This document shows positions 14,430-24,541 of a stretch of 36,760 bases of DNA, in pieces. How positions within the stretch are numbered: the stretch's first letter is position 1; each line of letters begins with the position of its first letter. The notes beneath the pieces were generated by a model. The model searched no databases and was not told the origin of the DNA. It saw nothing but the letters and a program-made list of their open reading frames with translations. The stretch is from NCBI GenBank assembly GCA_030266245.1, contig JAJDHP010000008.1, positions 1 through 36,760 on the forward strand, read 5' to 3'. The position numbers and the translations under genes were made by a program. The stretch is from Methanimicrococcus sp. OttesenSCG-928-J09. GTDB taxonomy: Archaea > Halobacteriota > Methanosarcinia > Methanosarcinales > Methanosarcinaceae.

Positions 14430-17400
14430 ATGCTTCAAGAAATACCGGAGAAATATGAAACCAAAAAGGTTGAAGAACAAGTCAACCAATTTTGGAATGA
14501 AACCGACGCGTATCACAAAACACGCGAAGGACGAAAGAACGGAAAGAAATTCTTTTTCGTGGACGGACCGCCGTACACAACCGGACACATCCACATGGGA
14601 ACAGCCTGGAACAAAGTTATCAAAGACTCTATTTTAAGATACAGATCAATGAATGGCGACGCTGTCACCGACACACCCGGCTGGGACATGCACGGTCTGC
14701 CGATTGAAGTGAAAGTCGAAGAAAAACTCGGTTTCACCACTAAAAAAGACATTGAAACATTCGGCGTCGGCAACTTTATCCAGGAATGCAAATCGTTCGC
14801 TATCGAAAAGAAAGGCGACATGACCGACCAATTCAAGGCGCTCGGTATTTGGATGGACTGGGAAAACCCGTACATGACGCTGAAAGACGAATACATCGAA
14901 GCCGCCTGGTGGGTTATTCAAAAAGCGCATGAAAAAGAACTTCTTGAAGAAGGAAAACGTGTCGTCAACTGGTGCCCGCGCTGCGAAACCGCAATCGCCG
15001 ATTCCGAAGTTGAATATATGGACCGCGACGACGCTTCCATTTATGTTAAGTTCCCCGTCAAAGGTGAGCAGGACTTTTATGTCGTCATTTGGACAACAAC
15101 GCCCTGGACAATTCCGTCCAACGTTGCCGCTGCCGTCCATCCGGACGCTGAATACGTGATTGTCAAAGCCACACGCGAAGACGGCAAAGTCGAAAGACTT
15201 CTCATCGGCAAAGAATCCGTTCCGCTCATCATGAAACGCGGCAAATATACAGCGCACGAAATCCTCGAAACCAAAAAAGGATCAGATTTCCAAGGCTTGG
15301 AATACACAGCGCCGCTGGCTGATGAAGTTCCCGCGCAGGCTGAAATGGCGCACGCTGTTTATCCGGCAGATTACGTTTCACTCGACAACACCGGAATTGT
15401 TCACATTGCACCCGGCCACGGTTTGGACGACTTTTATGTCGGAACCAAATTCGGTCTTCCGATTTTCTGCCCCGTCGGTCCGAACGGCGCTTATACGAAA
15501 GAAGCCGGAAAATATGCCGGAATGAACATCCGCGAAGCTAACGACCTCATTATTGAAGATTTAAAGAGCAAAGATTTGCTTCTTTCCCAAGGCAAAATCA
15601 ATCACAGATATGGACACTGCTGGCGCTGTAAGACAGCCATTATCTATTTGGCAACCGAACAATGGTTCTTGGATGTCGGTCAGATCAAAGACGACATGCT
15701 TAATGCGATTGATAATGAAATCGAATGGACTCCCGACTGGGCCGGATCTGCCCGATTCAGAGACTGGGTGGCTGACGCACGCGACTGGTGTATTTCCCGC
15801 CAGCGCTACTGGGGCATTCCGGTTCCGATTTGGACTTGCCCGGACTGTAAAAAGCGTGCCGTGTTCGGTACAAAGCAGGAACTGATTACCAAAGCGCAGC
15901 TGACCGGAGACATTGAGCTCCACCGCCCGTATGTCGATGAAGTGACGCTTGACTGTGAATGCGGCAGCAAAATGATTCGTACCAAAGACGTTTTTGACGT
16001 TTGGTTTGATTCAGCTGTTGCTTCTTTTGCAACGCTCGGCTTCCCCGGAAAAACCGATAAATTCGATGAAATGTGGCCGGCAGACTTCATTACGGAAGGA
16101 CACGACCAAACCCGCGGCTGGTTCTATTCTCAGCTCGGCGCTTCCATTGCCGCTTTTGATAAAACGCCTTACAAAAGCGTTCTTATGCACGGCTTTACGA
16201 TGGATAAAGACGGCAAAAAGATGTCAAAGAGTCTCGGAAATGTTGTGACGCCTGATGAAGTCATTGAAAAATACGGCGCTGATGTTCTCCGCGCTTATTC
16301 GCTCTCATCCAGCGCGCCGTGGGATGATTTGAAGTTCGTTTGGGATGATGTGGCAACAATCAGCAGAACTGTCAACATTCTCTGGAATGTTTACAAATTC
16401 CCGCTCCCTTACATGATTTTAGATAATTTCAATCCGCTTGAACATCCCGCAGAATCTTTAATCGGCAGCATGCGCGAAGAGGACAAATGGATTCTTTCCC
16501 GTTTGCAGTCAACCGTTACTGAAGTGACGGAAGCGATGGATGAAAAAATGCTTCATAAAGCGCTTCGCGGTTTGTTCAGTTTTATATTGGAAGATCTCTC
16601 CCGCTGGTACATTCAGCTGATTCGCCCGAGAACATGGACGGAAGCAAACGATCCCGATAAATTAGCGGTTTACGCAACGCTTTACGAAACGTATGTGACG
16701 ATTGCAAAACTTTCGGCGCCGTTTATGCCGTATTTGTCTGAAACCATGTACCAGAATTTGGTTAAAAATGTCGATGAAACCGCGCCGCTTTCTGTTCATA
16801 TGAACGACTGGCCGGCAGCAAAAGACATTTTTGTCAACGCCGAACTCGAAGAACATATGGAAATCGTCAGAAACGTTGTCGAAGCCTCATCAAACGCCCG
16901 CCAAAAAGCAGGTCGCAAGCTGAGATGGCCGATTTCCAGAATCGTTGTCGTTCCGACAGATGAAAATGTCGCCGCAGCGCTGACGCATTTGCGTGATGTG
17001 CTTTTGGAGCAGACCAATTCCAAAGACGTGCAAGTTCTCGCTGTCGGTGAAGTTTGGAAAGATTTGGATGTTCAGATGACGCCGAACCAAAGCGTTCTCG
17101 GTCCGACTTTTAAGCAGGATGCCAAAAAGGTTGCCGACGCGCTCAATGAAGCCGGCGCCAAGTCTTTAAAAGACGCTTTTGACCGCGTTGAAGAAATGGA
17201 ACTTTCCTTAGCAGACGGAACGATTGTAACGGTAACTCCTGAGATGGTTCTTTTCGAAGAACTGATTCCCGAAGGCATTGCCGGAAGCGAATCTGACTGC
17301 GGTATGGTTTATGTGGATGCCAAGCTGACAAGAGAATTGGAAGCGGAAGGCTACACAAGAGAAGTAATTCGCAGAGTTCAGGATATGAGAAAAGAATTGG

Positions 17401-17612
17401 ATTTGGCTGTTGATGATCAGATCGCTGCCGGTATCCAAATCAAAGACACTCATGTTTCCGATTTAATCAAAGACATGACTGCTCTCATCGCATCAGAAGT
17501 GAGAGCCGGCGATTTGAAATTAAACCCCGCGGACATTTCAGGTGATTTGGTAAAAGAATGGGATATCGAAGGCGTTCAAATGACCATTGGTATTTCCGGA
17601 AAGAAAGCGTAA
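14430..17612 (+). CDS. ileS: Isoleucyl-tRNA synthetase
   Basis: Charges tRNA-Ile with isoleucine; a 1060-residue class I synthetase of the archaeal/eukaryotic type. The HIGH-equivalent is in [11 protein letters not shown] (47-57) and the KMSKS loop in [11 protein letters not shown] at about 593. Between them is the CP1 editing domain ([11 protein letters not shown], and GHGLDDF). A cysteine pair CPDCKK with a later CECG probably binds zinc. The anticodon-binding domain carries WYIQLIRPR. The C-terminal extension of about 250 residues is typical. A tRNA-Ile gene lies 18 kb away. The ATG at 14430 follows GAGGA with a normal gap. It is followed by long T tracts and an 847-bp repeat-rich gap. Confidence 0.97.
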   Translation: MLQEIPEKYETKKVEEQVNQFWNETDAYHKTREGRKNGKKFFFVDGPPYTTGHIHMGTAWNKVIKDSILRYRSMNGDAVTDTPGWDMHGLPIEVKVEEKLGFTTKKDIETFGVGNFIQECKSFAIEKKGDMTDQFKALGIWMDWENPYMTLKDEYIEAAWWVIQKAHEKELLEEGKRVVNWCPRCETAIADSEVEYMDRDDASIYVKFPVKGEQDFYVVIWTTTPWTIPSNVAAAVHPDAEYVIVKATREDGKVERLLIGKESVPLIMKRGKYTAHEILETKKGSDFQGLEYTAPLADEVPAQAEMAHAVYPADYVSLDNTGIVHIAPGHGLDDFYVGTKFGLPIFCPVGPNGAYTKEAGKYAGMNIREANDLIIEDLKSKDLLLSQGKINHRYGHCWRCKTAIIYLATEQWFLDVGQIKDDMLNAIDNEIEWTPDWAGSARFRDWVADARDWCISRQRYWGIPVPIWTCPDCKKRAVFGTKQELITKAQLTGDIELHRPYVDEVTLDCECGSKMIRTKDVFDVWFDSAVASFATLGFPGKTDKFDEMWPADFITEGHDQTRGWFYSQLGASIAAFDKTPYKSVLMHGFTMDKDGKKMSKSLGNVVTPDEVIEKYGADVLRAYSLSSSAPWDDLKFVWDDVATISRTVNILWNVYKFPLPYMILDNFNPLEHPAESLIGSMREEDKWILSRLQSTVTEVTEAMDEKMLHKALRGLFSFILEDLSRWYIQLIRPRTWTEANDPDKLAVYATLYETYVTIAKLSAPFMPYLSETMYQNLVKNVDETAPLSVHMNDWPAAKDIFVNAELEEHMEIVRNVVEASSNARQKAGRKLRWPISRIVVVPTDENVAAALTHLRDVLLEQTNSKDVQVLAVGEVWKDLDVQMTPNQSVLGPTFKQDAKKVADALNEAGAKSLKDAFDRVEEMELSLADGTIVTVTPEMVLFEELIPEGIAGSESDCGMVYVDAKLTRELEAEGYTREVIRRVQDMRKELDLAVDDQIAAGIQIKDTHVSDLIKDMTALIASEVRAGDLKLNPADISGDLVKEWDIEGVQMTIGISGKKA

Positions 17613-17722
17613 AGCTTTCTTTTTCATCTTTTTTATTTAATTTTCCTTTTCATCTTTTTTCATTTTTTCTTTTCTTTTTATCTTTTTTTCATTTTTCTCT
17701 TCTTTTTTAATTAAGTTCCGGA
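17613..17722 (+). terminator. T-rich terminator region after ileS
   Basis: About 110 bases dominated by T runs separated by CATC and TTCC (e.g. TTTTTTATTTAATTTTCC, TTTTTTTCATTTTTC), starting shortly after the stop codon. Multiple poly-T signals, as expected for archaeal transcription ends. Confidence 0.5.
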
Positions 17723-17755
17723 AAAAACGGGTTCGTTTTTTTGTTTTTGTTTTTT

Positions 17756-18345
17756 AAAATTGAAGCGGCTCGCGCACGGTGACCGGCAGCAGCAAACAGA
17801 AACAGTAAGGTAACAGTGCTAAACGGAATCGGTAAGGTAGCTGTAAATAGCACGCGTTCGGTAGGTACATCTAATAAGATAAATGAATGAAAATAAGTAG
17901 CAATGAAAGGAATTGAATTGAGATTAATAGTTTTTATAAGATAATAGGTACGAATCCGTAAATTTCCATTTAACTCTCCGCTTCGCTTCGAGTGAAATGA
18001 AAATTAACGGTCGTGTATGGGATTTTAATGAGAATAAAGTAAAACAATTGGGTTCATTTTTGCGGCGGCAGCCGCTAAAAATCGCGAAGCGATTTTCTTA
18101 AACATCGCCCTCCCACTGCCAACTAAAACCTCCCTCCCACTGCCAACTAAAACCTGATTCCAAATGGAAATTAGTTTTGCGCTGGCAGGTACATGTAATT
18201 AAAAGATGATGAAAAAACGTACATCGTTTTTAGTTTATTTTGAAAAATTGCAGCAGCTCGCGCGCGAACTGCCGGCAGTACCAAACGGAATCGGTAAGGT
18301 AGCCGTAAATAGCACGCGTTCGGCAGGTACATATAATAAATAAAA
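17756..18345 (-). repeat. Composite element with duplicated flanks, 17.8-18.3 kb
   Basis: Reverse-oriented. It runs: CG-rich module (17764-17793), a 57-nt element at 17821-17877, HP2 arms GCGGC (18062-18066) and GCCGC (18071-18075), HP1 arms (18078-18085 and 18089-18096), an array of about three 24-nt-type units (18097-18170), the TTAGTTTTGCG..GCAGGTACAT leader (18171-18196), a second CG-rich module (18251-18280) and a second copy of the 57-nt element (18283-18339). The two 57-nt copies differ at about three positions. This fills most of the 17613-18459 gap. Confidence 0.82.
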
Positions 18346-18459
18346 AAGAAAAATAAACAATTACATTAAAAGATCAAAAAGGAATAGCGCTGCCGATTTC
18401 GGCAGCTTTAACTGTTTTGTTTACTGTTTTGTTTACTGTTTCGTTTTTATTAAATGATT

Positions 18460-20724
18460 TTAATCTAAAATCACACAGCAAAGGGCTCTAACCTTCTCTT
18501 TTTCGCCGACGACAGACACAACATCGCCTTCATGGAATGTAAATTTGCCGTCGGGATTCATGATGATATCTTCATCACGCTCAACACCGACGACGAGACA
18601 TTCGGATTTGTCGCGAATGGCACAGTCACAAAGCGGTTTTCCGAGAAGCGGAGAATTGTCTTCTATGACAAACTGCTGAAGAACGACTTCGTCTTCGTTT
18701 TTCTTTTCGGGTGCAAGAGAATGGTCTTCGATTTCCTGTCTGAAAGCGTCCATTTGTTCATCAGTTCCGAGGACGATAATTTTGTCCCACGCGAAAATAC
18801 GAACGTTGCCGCCGGGAATGTTATAACGTTGGTCACCGCGGATAATTGAAACAATGTTGACGCCGTATTTTGTTCTGAATCCAAGTTCGGCAAGCGTTTT
18901 TCCGATAACCGGCGATTCGGGGTCGACTTCAAAAGTATCCATGTGAACATTTTCCATAGCCGAGACATCCGCTTCTTTTTTGAGTTTGCTGACGCTGCGT
19001 TCGTTGAGATTTTCCATAAATCTTTCTTCAAACTTGGTGTACTGCTTTTGAAGCGTTTGTGACCATAAAGCAAAAGCGATTGCGAAAAGAACAAAAATGG
19101 CAATCATACCGATTCTGGATGTGAATTCCATAAAGATCACATAGCCAACGATAAGAGCAGCAACGGCAAAACGCGCCAATCTTAAGAAAACCAAATAACC
19201 GCTGTTGAAATTCGGGTCGTTCCAAAGGGTTTCAAAGTTTTTAGTTTTTAATTTGCTCATCAAAAGCGCGCTCAAGAAAGGTGCCATAATCAAAAGCGTC
19301 ACAACAACGGAAATTAAAGATCCTTGCCAACCGCCGATGTTTTCCCTAAAGAACGGCGAAATATAAGTCACAGATAAGAGTGCGATGGCTGCTAAAATAA
19401 CGCCGTAAATCAAAATGACAAAAATATTTGATTTGAGCACTTTTTTCCAGGTGTTGTCTTTGTTGATTGCATTTTTCTTGTTACCGAAATTGTTCAGATA
19501 ATTCCGCATTTTGGGCGGCAGAATCTTATTAAATGCTTCATAAGCGCGATCGGAATACTTAATCATATACGGTGATGTAAATGTCGTAATCACGGAAACG
19601 GCAATGACAACCGGATACAAGAAGTCGCTGGTCACTTTCAAACTAAGACCGAGACCGGCAATAATAAACGCGAATTCTCCGATTTGCGCAAGCGAGAAAC
19701 CGGATTGCATAGAAACTTTCAGATTCTGGCCGGAAATCAAAACGCCGAAGCTTGAGAAGAATGCTTTCCCGAGAATTGTAGCGAGGGTAACGATGATAAT
19801 CGGACCGGCGTAATCAACTAAAACTTGCGGGTCAAGCATCATGCCGACAGAAACAAAGAAAACGGCACCGAACAAATCTTTAATCGGTTTTGTGACATGT
19901 TCAATTTTTTCGCCGTCGATGGTTTCCGCCAAAATGGAACCCATGATAAAAGCGCCAAGCGCAGATGAAAAACCTGTTTTGACGGACAGAACAACCATTC
20001 CGAGACAGAGACCGATTCCGACAATCAAAAGTGTCTCATCATTCATGTATTTGCGGATGTGTTTGAAAACGGTCGGCAGAATGTAAATACCGGAAACAAA
20101 CCAAAGAATTAAGAAGAAAAGCATTTTGGCGATGCTTTCAAGCAATTCGATTCCGAGAGACGATTGCGCCAAAACGATTGCCGGAAGTAAAACCATCATT
20201 AAAATCGCGATTAAGTCTTCAACAATTAAAGCGCCAAAGACGACATTTGTAAATTTCTGTCCTCGAAGTTTCAAGTCTTCAAAGGCTTTGATGATAATTG
20301 TTGTTGAGGAAAGTGCGAGCATTGAACCTAAAAATATGCTGTCCATGTGATTCCAGCCCATTAAATAACCGATGGAAAAACCAATGACAAACATAGAAAC
20401 GACTTCGGTAATCGCAGTAATAGACGCCGTACCGCCGACTTTCATCAATTTTTTAAAACTGAATTCCAAACCGAGACCGAATAAGAGGAAAATAACACCG
20501 ATGTCAGCCCATATGGAAATATTTTCCGAATCAGATATTGACGGTATATATTGCCCGATACTTTCAGGCAGGTAACCGATTAAATATCCGCTGATCAGCA
20601 GCCCCGCAACAATATATCCCAAAACGAGCGGCTGTTTAAAACGCTTAAAAATGAGTGTAATAACAGCGGCCGAAATTAAAATCAATGCTAAATCTGAGAT
20701 CAGCGGTGACAGTTCCATTGACAT
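18460..20724 (-). CDS. CPA2-family cation:proton antiporter with RCK-C domains
   Basis: A 754-residue membrane antiporter (KefB/NapA-like), exchanging protons for Na+ or K+. Residues 1-390 form the Na/H exchanger domain, with the LGLEFSFKKLMK and GFSSALGAFIMGSILAE segments and the unwound-helix region GEFAFIIAGLGLS. About 425-560 is a second hydrophobic block of four or so membrane helices in place of a TrkA-N/RCK-N domain. Residues about 600-670 and 690-754 are two TrkA-C (RCK-C) ligand domains (VDPESPVIGKTLAELGFR, and EDNSPLLGKPLCDCAIRDKS). The ATG at 20722-20724 follows GAGGG seven bases away; a second ATG two codons later is possible. Confidence 0.88.
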   Translation of the reverse strand: MSMELSPLISDLALILISAAVITLIFKRFKQPLVLGYIVAGLLISGYLIGYLPESIGQYIPSISDSENISIWADIGVIFLLFGLGLEFSFKKLMKVGGTASITAITEVVSMFVIGFSIGYLMGWNHMDSIFLGSMLALSSTTIIIKAFEDLKLRGQKFTNVVFGALIVEDLIAILMMVLLPAIVLAQSSLGIELLESIAKMLFFLILWFVSGIYILPTVFKHIRKYMNDETLLIVGIGLCLGMVVLSVKTGFSSALGAFIMGSILAETIDGEKIEHVTKPIKDLFGAVFFVSVGMMLDPQVLVDYAGPIIIVTLATILGKAFFSSFGVLISGQNLKVSMQSGFSLAQIGEFAFIIAGLGLSLKVTSDFLYPVVIAVSVITTFTSPYMIKYSDRAYEAFNKILPPKMRNYLNNFGNKKNAINKDNTWKKVLKSNIFVILIYGVILAAIALLSVTYISPFFRENIGGWQGSLISVVVTLLIMAPFLSALLMSKLKTKNFETLWNDPNFNSGYLVFLRLARFAVAALIVGYVIFMEFTSRIGMIAIFVLFAIAFALWSQTLQKQYTKFEERFMENLNERSVSKLKKEADVSAMENVHMDTFEVDPESPVIGKTLAELGFRTKYGVNIVSIIRGDQRYNIPGGNVRIFAWDKIIVLGTDEQMDAFRQEIEDHSLAPEKKNEDEVVLQQFVIEDNSPLLGKPLCDCAIRDKSECLVVGVERDEDIIMNPDGKFTFHEGDVVSVVGEKEKVRALCCVILD

Positions 20725-20959
20725 AAGTTTTCCCTCGGTTTTTCAAATGATGATGAAAATTTAAAAATTTATTTAGTTTACATTAAAAATAAAAATAACA
20801 TTCTACATATCAAAACATGATTTAAAACATTTTTCCTTTGTGAAAAAAAACTGTTTTCCGGGTTAACAATTGTTTTTAAAAAGCCCGATTTGATTTTGAT
20901 AAAATCAGAAAATGCGAAGATTTTTTATCAAAAATTGAAAAAAACGGATTGGACATTTT

Positions 20960-21005
20960 ATTTCAAAGATTGAAAAATGGTGCGGCTCGCGCGCGGCGGC
21001 AGCCA
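20960..21005 (-). repeat. Isolated CG-rich module at 20.98 kb
   Basis: TGAAAAATGGTGCGGCTCGC followed by GCGCGGCGGCAGCC: the CG-rich module without the 24-nt array or HP1. It lies in the 20725-21116 gap, after the T/A-rich downstream end of the GLUG-protein gene. Confidence 0.6.
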
Positions 21006-21010
21006 AAAAA

Positions 21011-21080
21011 AATAAATGAAAAATGAATAAAATGAAAATAAATGAAAAATGAATAAAATGAAAATAAATGAAAAAATGAA
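21011..21080. repeat. 26-nt tandem repeat after the GLUG-protein gene
   Basis: Two identical 26-nt units (21011-21036, 21037-21062) of AATAAATGAA-type sequence and a partial third. Read on the minus strand the tract is T-rich, so it may also serve as the transcription end for the GLUG gene. Confidence 0.7.
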
Positions 21081-21116
21081 TGATGATATATTGAACCGTC
21101 ATTCATTCTTCGTTTT

Positions 21117-23840
21117 TTAATCCTCTTTGTTTTCCTTTGAGTTTTTCAAAACTGATCTGACAATTACCGCCATGCAGACAATTAACAAGAGCAGGATAAA
21201 GAAGAAAACAGATGAGTACTTCTCCTTTACAACAGAAAACTCTTCAATTATTTTTTCGGATTCATTATTCGCCGGCAGTATCTGTTGACCTGTGGATTTT
21301 TCAGCCTCATCGTTCATACGCCGTCCTCCGCCTGAGCTTCCTTTATTTTTTTCAGAGTCTTTTGTTTCTTCTTCTGTCACATTTTCCGATGACGAAATCA
21401 AATAGCTTAGATCACTGACAACGGTTTCCTGCCATATCAAAACAGGAAGTCTGTAATTGATATATTCATTTAATTTCCAGTCAGACGTACTCCATTCAGC
21501 CCAAATTTCATTGGCAGGGAATGTTTCCCAAAAAGTTACAGATTCTATCGGTTGCCCGTTATTCTTTCCGGCATCTTTTGTTGTGAAACCGTAATCGTTT
21601 TTCATTCCGGACCAAGCATAAACAGTTTCGACATTGACTTTGTCATCTTTCACGATATCGCCAATAACGCGACCGGTTGCATCGCTGCCGTCGACATGTT
21701 CATTCAATGCAAAACTGTTTGAAATGTCAGCAGACTCTAAAATCTGACCAACTAAACCGCCTGCTTTACCGCCGGAAGCTGTTACTTCTCCGGCAGAATA
21801 AGATTTTTCAATAACTGCATCTGTCAAAATTGAACCGACAAGACCGCCGGCAATTGACTCCGCGGATTCTGTTGAACCGATTGAGTAACTGTTTCGAATT
21901 GTTCCGGATTGATAAATTGAACCAACAAGACCGCCGGCGGTATTGGATAAAGCTTTGACATCGATATTGGTATAACAATTTTCAATCACACTGTTTTCAA
22001 CAGAGTTGCCGACAAGACCGCCAACAGATGATTCTCCCTGAACAGTACCGTTTTCAACAGAACAATTTTGAATAACAGCATCTTTCAAGCTGCCGGCCAA
22101 AGCACCGACATTTTTTCCGCCTTCAACTGATTTAACAATTAAAGAAACATCTGAAATCACCGCGCCGTCAACAACGCCGAAAAAACCCATATTATCGCTG
22201 TCAGATAAAATTCTCAAATTAGAAATTGTATATTTGGAATTTCTGTTCATTCCTGAAAATGTGCCGGTGAAAGGATTATCCGCAGTTCCGATCGGTTTGA
22301 AATGTGAAACAGAATCAAGATCAATATTGTCGGCCAAAATGTAATTGGCATCCATAGTCCAAAGTTTTTTCACATCGTTGCTGCCATCTTCAGCATAAAC
22401 ATTCGTACCGATTTTTTCTAAAGAAGAAGCATTTTGAATGTAAATCCAATTTGTTTTAATCAATAATTCGGGATAAGAGCCGGCTTCAAAATACCAGGTT
22501 TTTTCGTAAGGCGTTTCTGAAATGTTCCATTTTTGGAATGTGGCAAGCGTTTTCATGTCAGCGGTTTTATGAGGCTCACCGTTTCCGGTGTCTGCTTTTC
22601 CGGAGGTGTTGGTATCGTAGTAACAATCAGTAATAGTCGTGCTTGCGTATGATTGACCGATAAAACCGCCAAACGCAGTCCCGGCAGTTACACGTCCTGC
22701 AGAATATGAATTTTGAATCTCAAGGCCCAATCTGTCGGCAGCGTGCGAGCCGATAAATCCGCCTGTTTTGGAGTCACCTTCAACATCGCAAATAGAGTAA
22801 CAATCAGAGATTGAACCTGTCCGCGCGGTTCCGGTAATACCGCCGACATTAAAATTGCCTTTTACAGTTCCTGTTGAAAAACAGCTGTTTAAAGTAACTG
22901 TTCCCGAAGTGCCGATTAATCCCCCGGCGTCACCAATCTGCGATCTATTTCCTTTATTTATTACATTTACATTGATTGCATAACAATTTGAAACAGTTGA
23001 ATTATCAGCGGACCCGAGTAATCCTCCGATGTTTCCGTTCCCGATAATATGTCCGCTAAAACCATTATAAGAAGAATCTTTTACAGTGGAATTGCTTGTC
23101 ATTCCGATTAAACCGCCGATATATTGATTATTAGATTCAATGCTGCCCCTTGCAGATGAATTGATAACATCGGTATAATTAGCCACTGAGGTAATACCGC
23201 CGACAACGCCATTTGAAATGACGTTTACATTTGAATAACAATCTTCAATAACAGATCGAGATGATTTTGGAGATTCAATAACACCGACAAGGCCTGCAAC
23301 TCCGCCATTTCCTTTAATTGTCGCATCAGATGTGATTCCCGTAACAGTACAATTTGTTATTGTCGTGTTGTATGCCTTGCCGACTAATGAAGCGAGATAA
23401 AAAACACTATAATCAGCGCCATCCGTAAGATTATTAACTTTCAGATTTACGTTTTTAAAAACAGCGGAGTTGGCGTTCCCGAACAAACCGTATCCCTGTT
23501 TTGTTTCACTTTCTGTTTTTTTCTCAAAGGTTACTAAAGGCGCAGAAAAAGTAATTGTTTTTCCATTGCCGTCAAAAGTTCCCGTGAAATTGGTTTCATA
23601 GCTGCCAATCGGATTCCAAATAGAATCTTCAATAACAATATCCTTCGTCAGATTGTAGTTGTCACTGAGTAAAAAATCGCCGGTCCCGATTGCTTTTAAA
23701 TCGTCAACAGTTGAAATATCGTGTGTCGTTGCGGCCAAGGCAGAGCTGCTCAAAAGTAAGAGCATAAGTAAGGTCAAAACGGAATAAAAAACTCCGTTTG
23801 AAATTTTAAATATCGTTTTTTCGTTTTTTAATAATGTCAT
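21117..23840 (-). CDS. Membrane-anchored surface protein with GLUG repeats
   Basis: A 907-residue secreted protein. It has an N-terminal signal peptide (hydrophobic core VLTLLMLLLLSSSALA, cleavage likely after ALA) and a C-terminal anchor (FFFILLLLIVCMAVIVRSVL) with a lysine-rich tail. Two blocks each open with an INW/PIG-FTGTF.G module (from about residue 50, and again near 490), then carry runs of GLUG-type turns such as GGLIGM, GGLLGS, GGFIGS, GGLVGN and GGLVGS; I count about eight in the first block and five in the second. This suggests a beta-helix-like stalk and an internal duplication. Likely an adhesin or envelope protein; the target is unknown. The ATG at 23838-23840 follows GGTGGA. 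Confidence 0.85.
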   Translation of the reverse strand: MTLLKNEKTIFKISNGVFYSVLTLLMLLLLSSSALAATTHDISTVDDLKAIGTGDFLLSDNYNLTKDIVIEDSIWNPIGSYETNFTGTFDGNGKTITFSAPLVTFEKKTESETKQGYGLFGNANSAVFKNVNLKVNNLTDGADYSVFYLASLVGKAYNTTITNCTVTGITSDATIKGNGGVAGLVGVIESPKSSRSVIEDCYSNVNVISNGVVGGITSVANYTDVINSSARGSIESNNQYIGGLIGMTSNSTVKDSSYNGFSGHIIGNGNIGGLLGSADNSTVSNCYAINVNVINKGNRSQIGDAGGLIGTSGTVTLNSCFSTGTVKGNFNVGGITGTARTGSISDCYSICDVEGDSKTGGFIGSHAADRLGLEIQNSYSAGRVTAGTAFGGFIGQSYASTTITDCYYDTNTSGKADTGNGEPHKTADMKTLATFQKWNISETPYEKTWYFEAGSYPELLIKTNWIYIQNASSLEKIGTNVYAEDGSNDVKKLWTMDANYILADNIDLDSVSHFKPIGTADNPFTGTFSGMNRNSKYTISNLRILSDSDNMGFFGVVDGAVISDVSLIVKSVEGGKNVGALAGSLKDAVIQNCSVENGTVQGESSVGGLVGNSVENSVIENCYTNIDVKALSNTAGGLVGSIYQSGTIRNSYSIGSTESAESIAGGLVGSILTDAVIEKSYSAGEVTASGGKAGGLVGQILESADISNSFALNEHVDGSDATGRVIGDIVKDDKVNVETVYAWSGMKNDYGFTTKDAGKNNGQPIESVTFWETFPANEIWAEWSTSDWKLNEYINYRLPVLIWQETVVSDLSYLISSSENVTEEETKDSEKNKGSSGGGRRMNDEAEKSTGQQILPANNESEKIIEEFSVVKEKYSSVFFFILLLLIVCMAVIVRSVLKNSKENKED

Positions 23841-24541
23841 AAATCCACCACTGACGGATTTTTTGTTTTAGTTTTTATTGTTTCGTTTTTATTGTTTTGT
23901 TTTTGAGTGTTTTTGATATGATTGCTTTAGCATTCGTTTTTAAAATCATTTAATTATGAAATAAAACCGTTTTTGTTTATTGTTCTTCCATAAACGGCGC
24001 GATGCAGAGAGGCAAACCTTACAGAGAGTCTTTTTTGATGAACTGATTCAAAATGAATAGCGTATTCATATTGAATTTCAAAGCTGTAAATTCTATCAAC
24101 CGTTTTTGAGAGCCGGAACAAAACCGATTCAATATTCGTTTTTTAAAATGATAAGTTTGAAATTTATTTTCAATAAGGAGTTCGCAATATCGAATATTAC
24201 AAATCACTTTTGAAAGAATCAATATTTATGTTTAGGAATACCCATATTTATATTTTCATCAATGAGATAAATTATTGAAGGTAAAATTGAATAAACAATT
24301 TATTTTATTAAAAAATGAACAACTTTTGAAAAGGTGTATTTAATTAGAAAGTTTTTTGAAAGTTTTTTGGAAATATTTTCAGTTATCACCCCTGTAACAT
24401 ATTGTATCGACGCACGCACGCGAGCTGCTTCAATTTTTCAAAAAGAATGGAAAAACAACTACCGTTTTTCTGAAACTTAAAATCTAAAATAAAATGAAAT
24501 AAAAATAGAAAAAAAATGAAATAAGAAAAGAAAAAAGAAAA
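23841..24541. other. 701-bp AT-rich gap without a supported gene
   Basis: Contains T-rich stretches upstream of the GLUG gene (its promoter side), an inverted CG-rich module (CGACGCACGCACGCGAGCTG at 24408-24427) and an A-rich tract at 24478-24541 that is the minus-strand terminator of the ABC pair. A 67-codon minus-strand frame at 24019-24222 starts with TTG and has no recognisable motif. No repeat array is present here. Confidence 0.5.
24478..24541 (-). terminator. Poly-T terminator region of the ABC exporter operon
   Basis: On the minus strand the 64 bases after the stop are T-rich, with runs such as TTTTCTTTTTTCTTTTC and CATTTTTTTTC. Typical archaeal end signal. Confidence 0.45.

Noticed and set aside
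24019-24222. 67-codon minus-strand frame in the 23.8-24.5 kb gap
   Set aside because: TTG start, no ribosome site, no recognisable motif and low-complexity composition.
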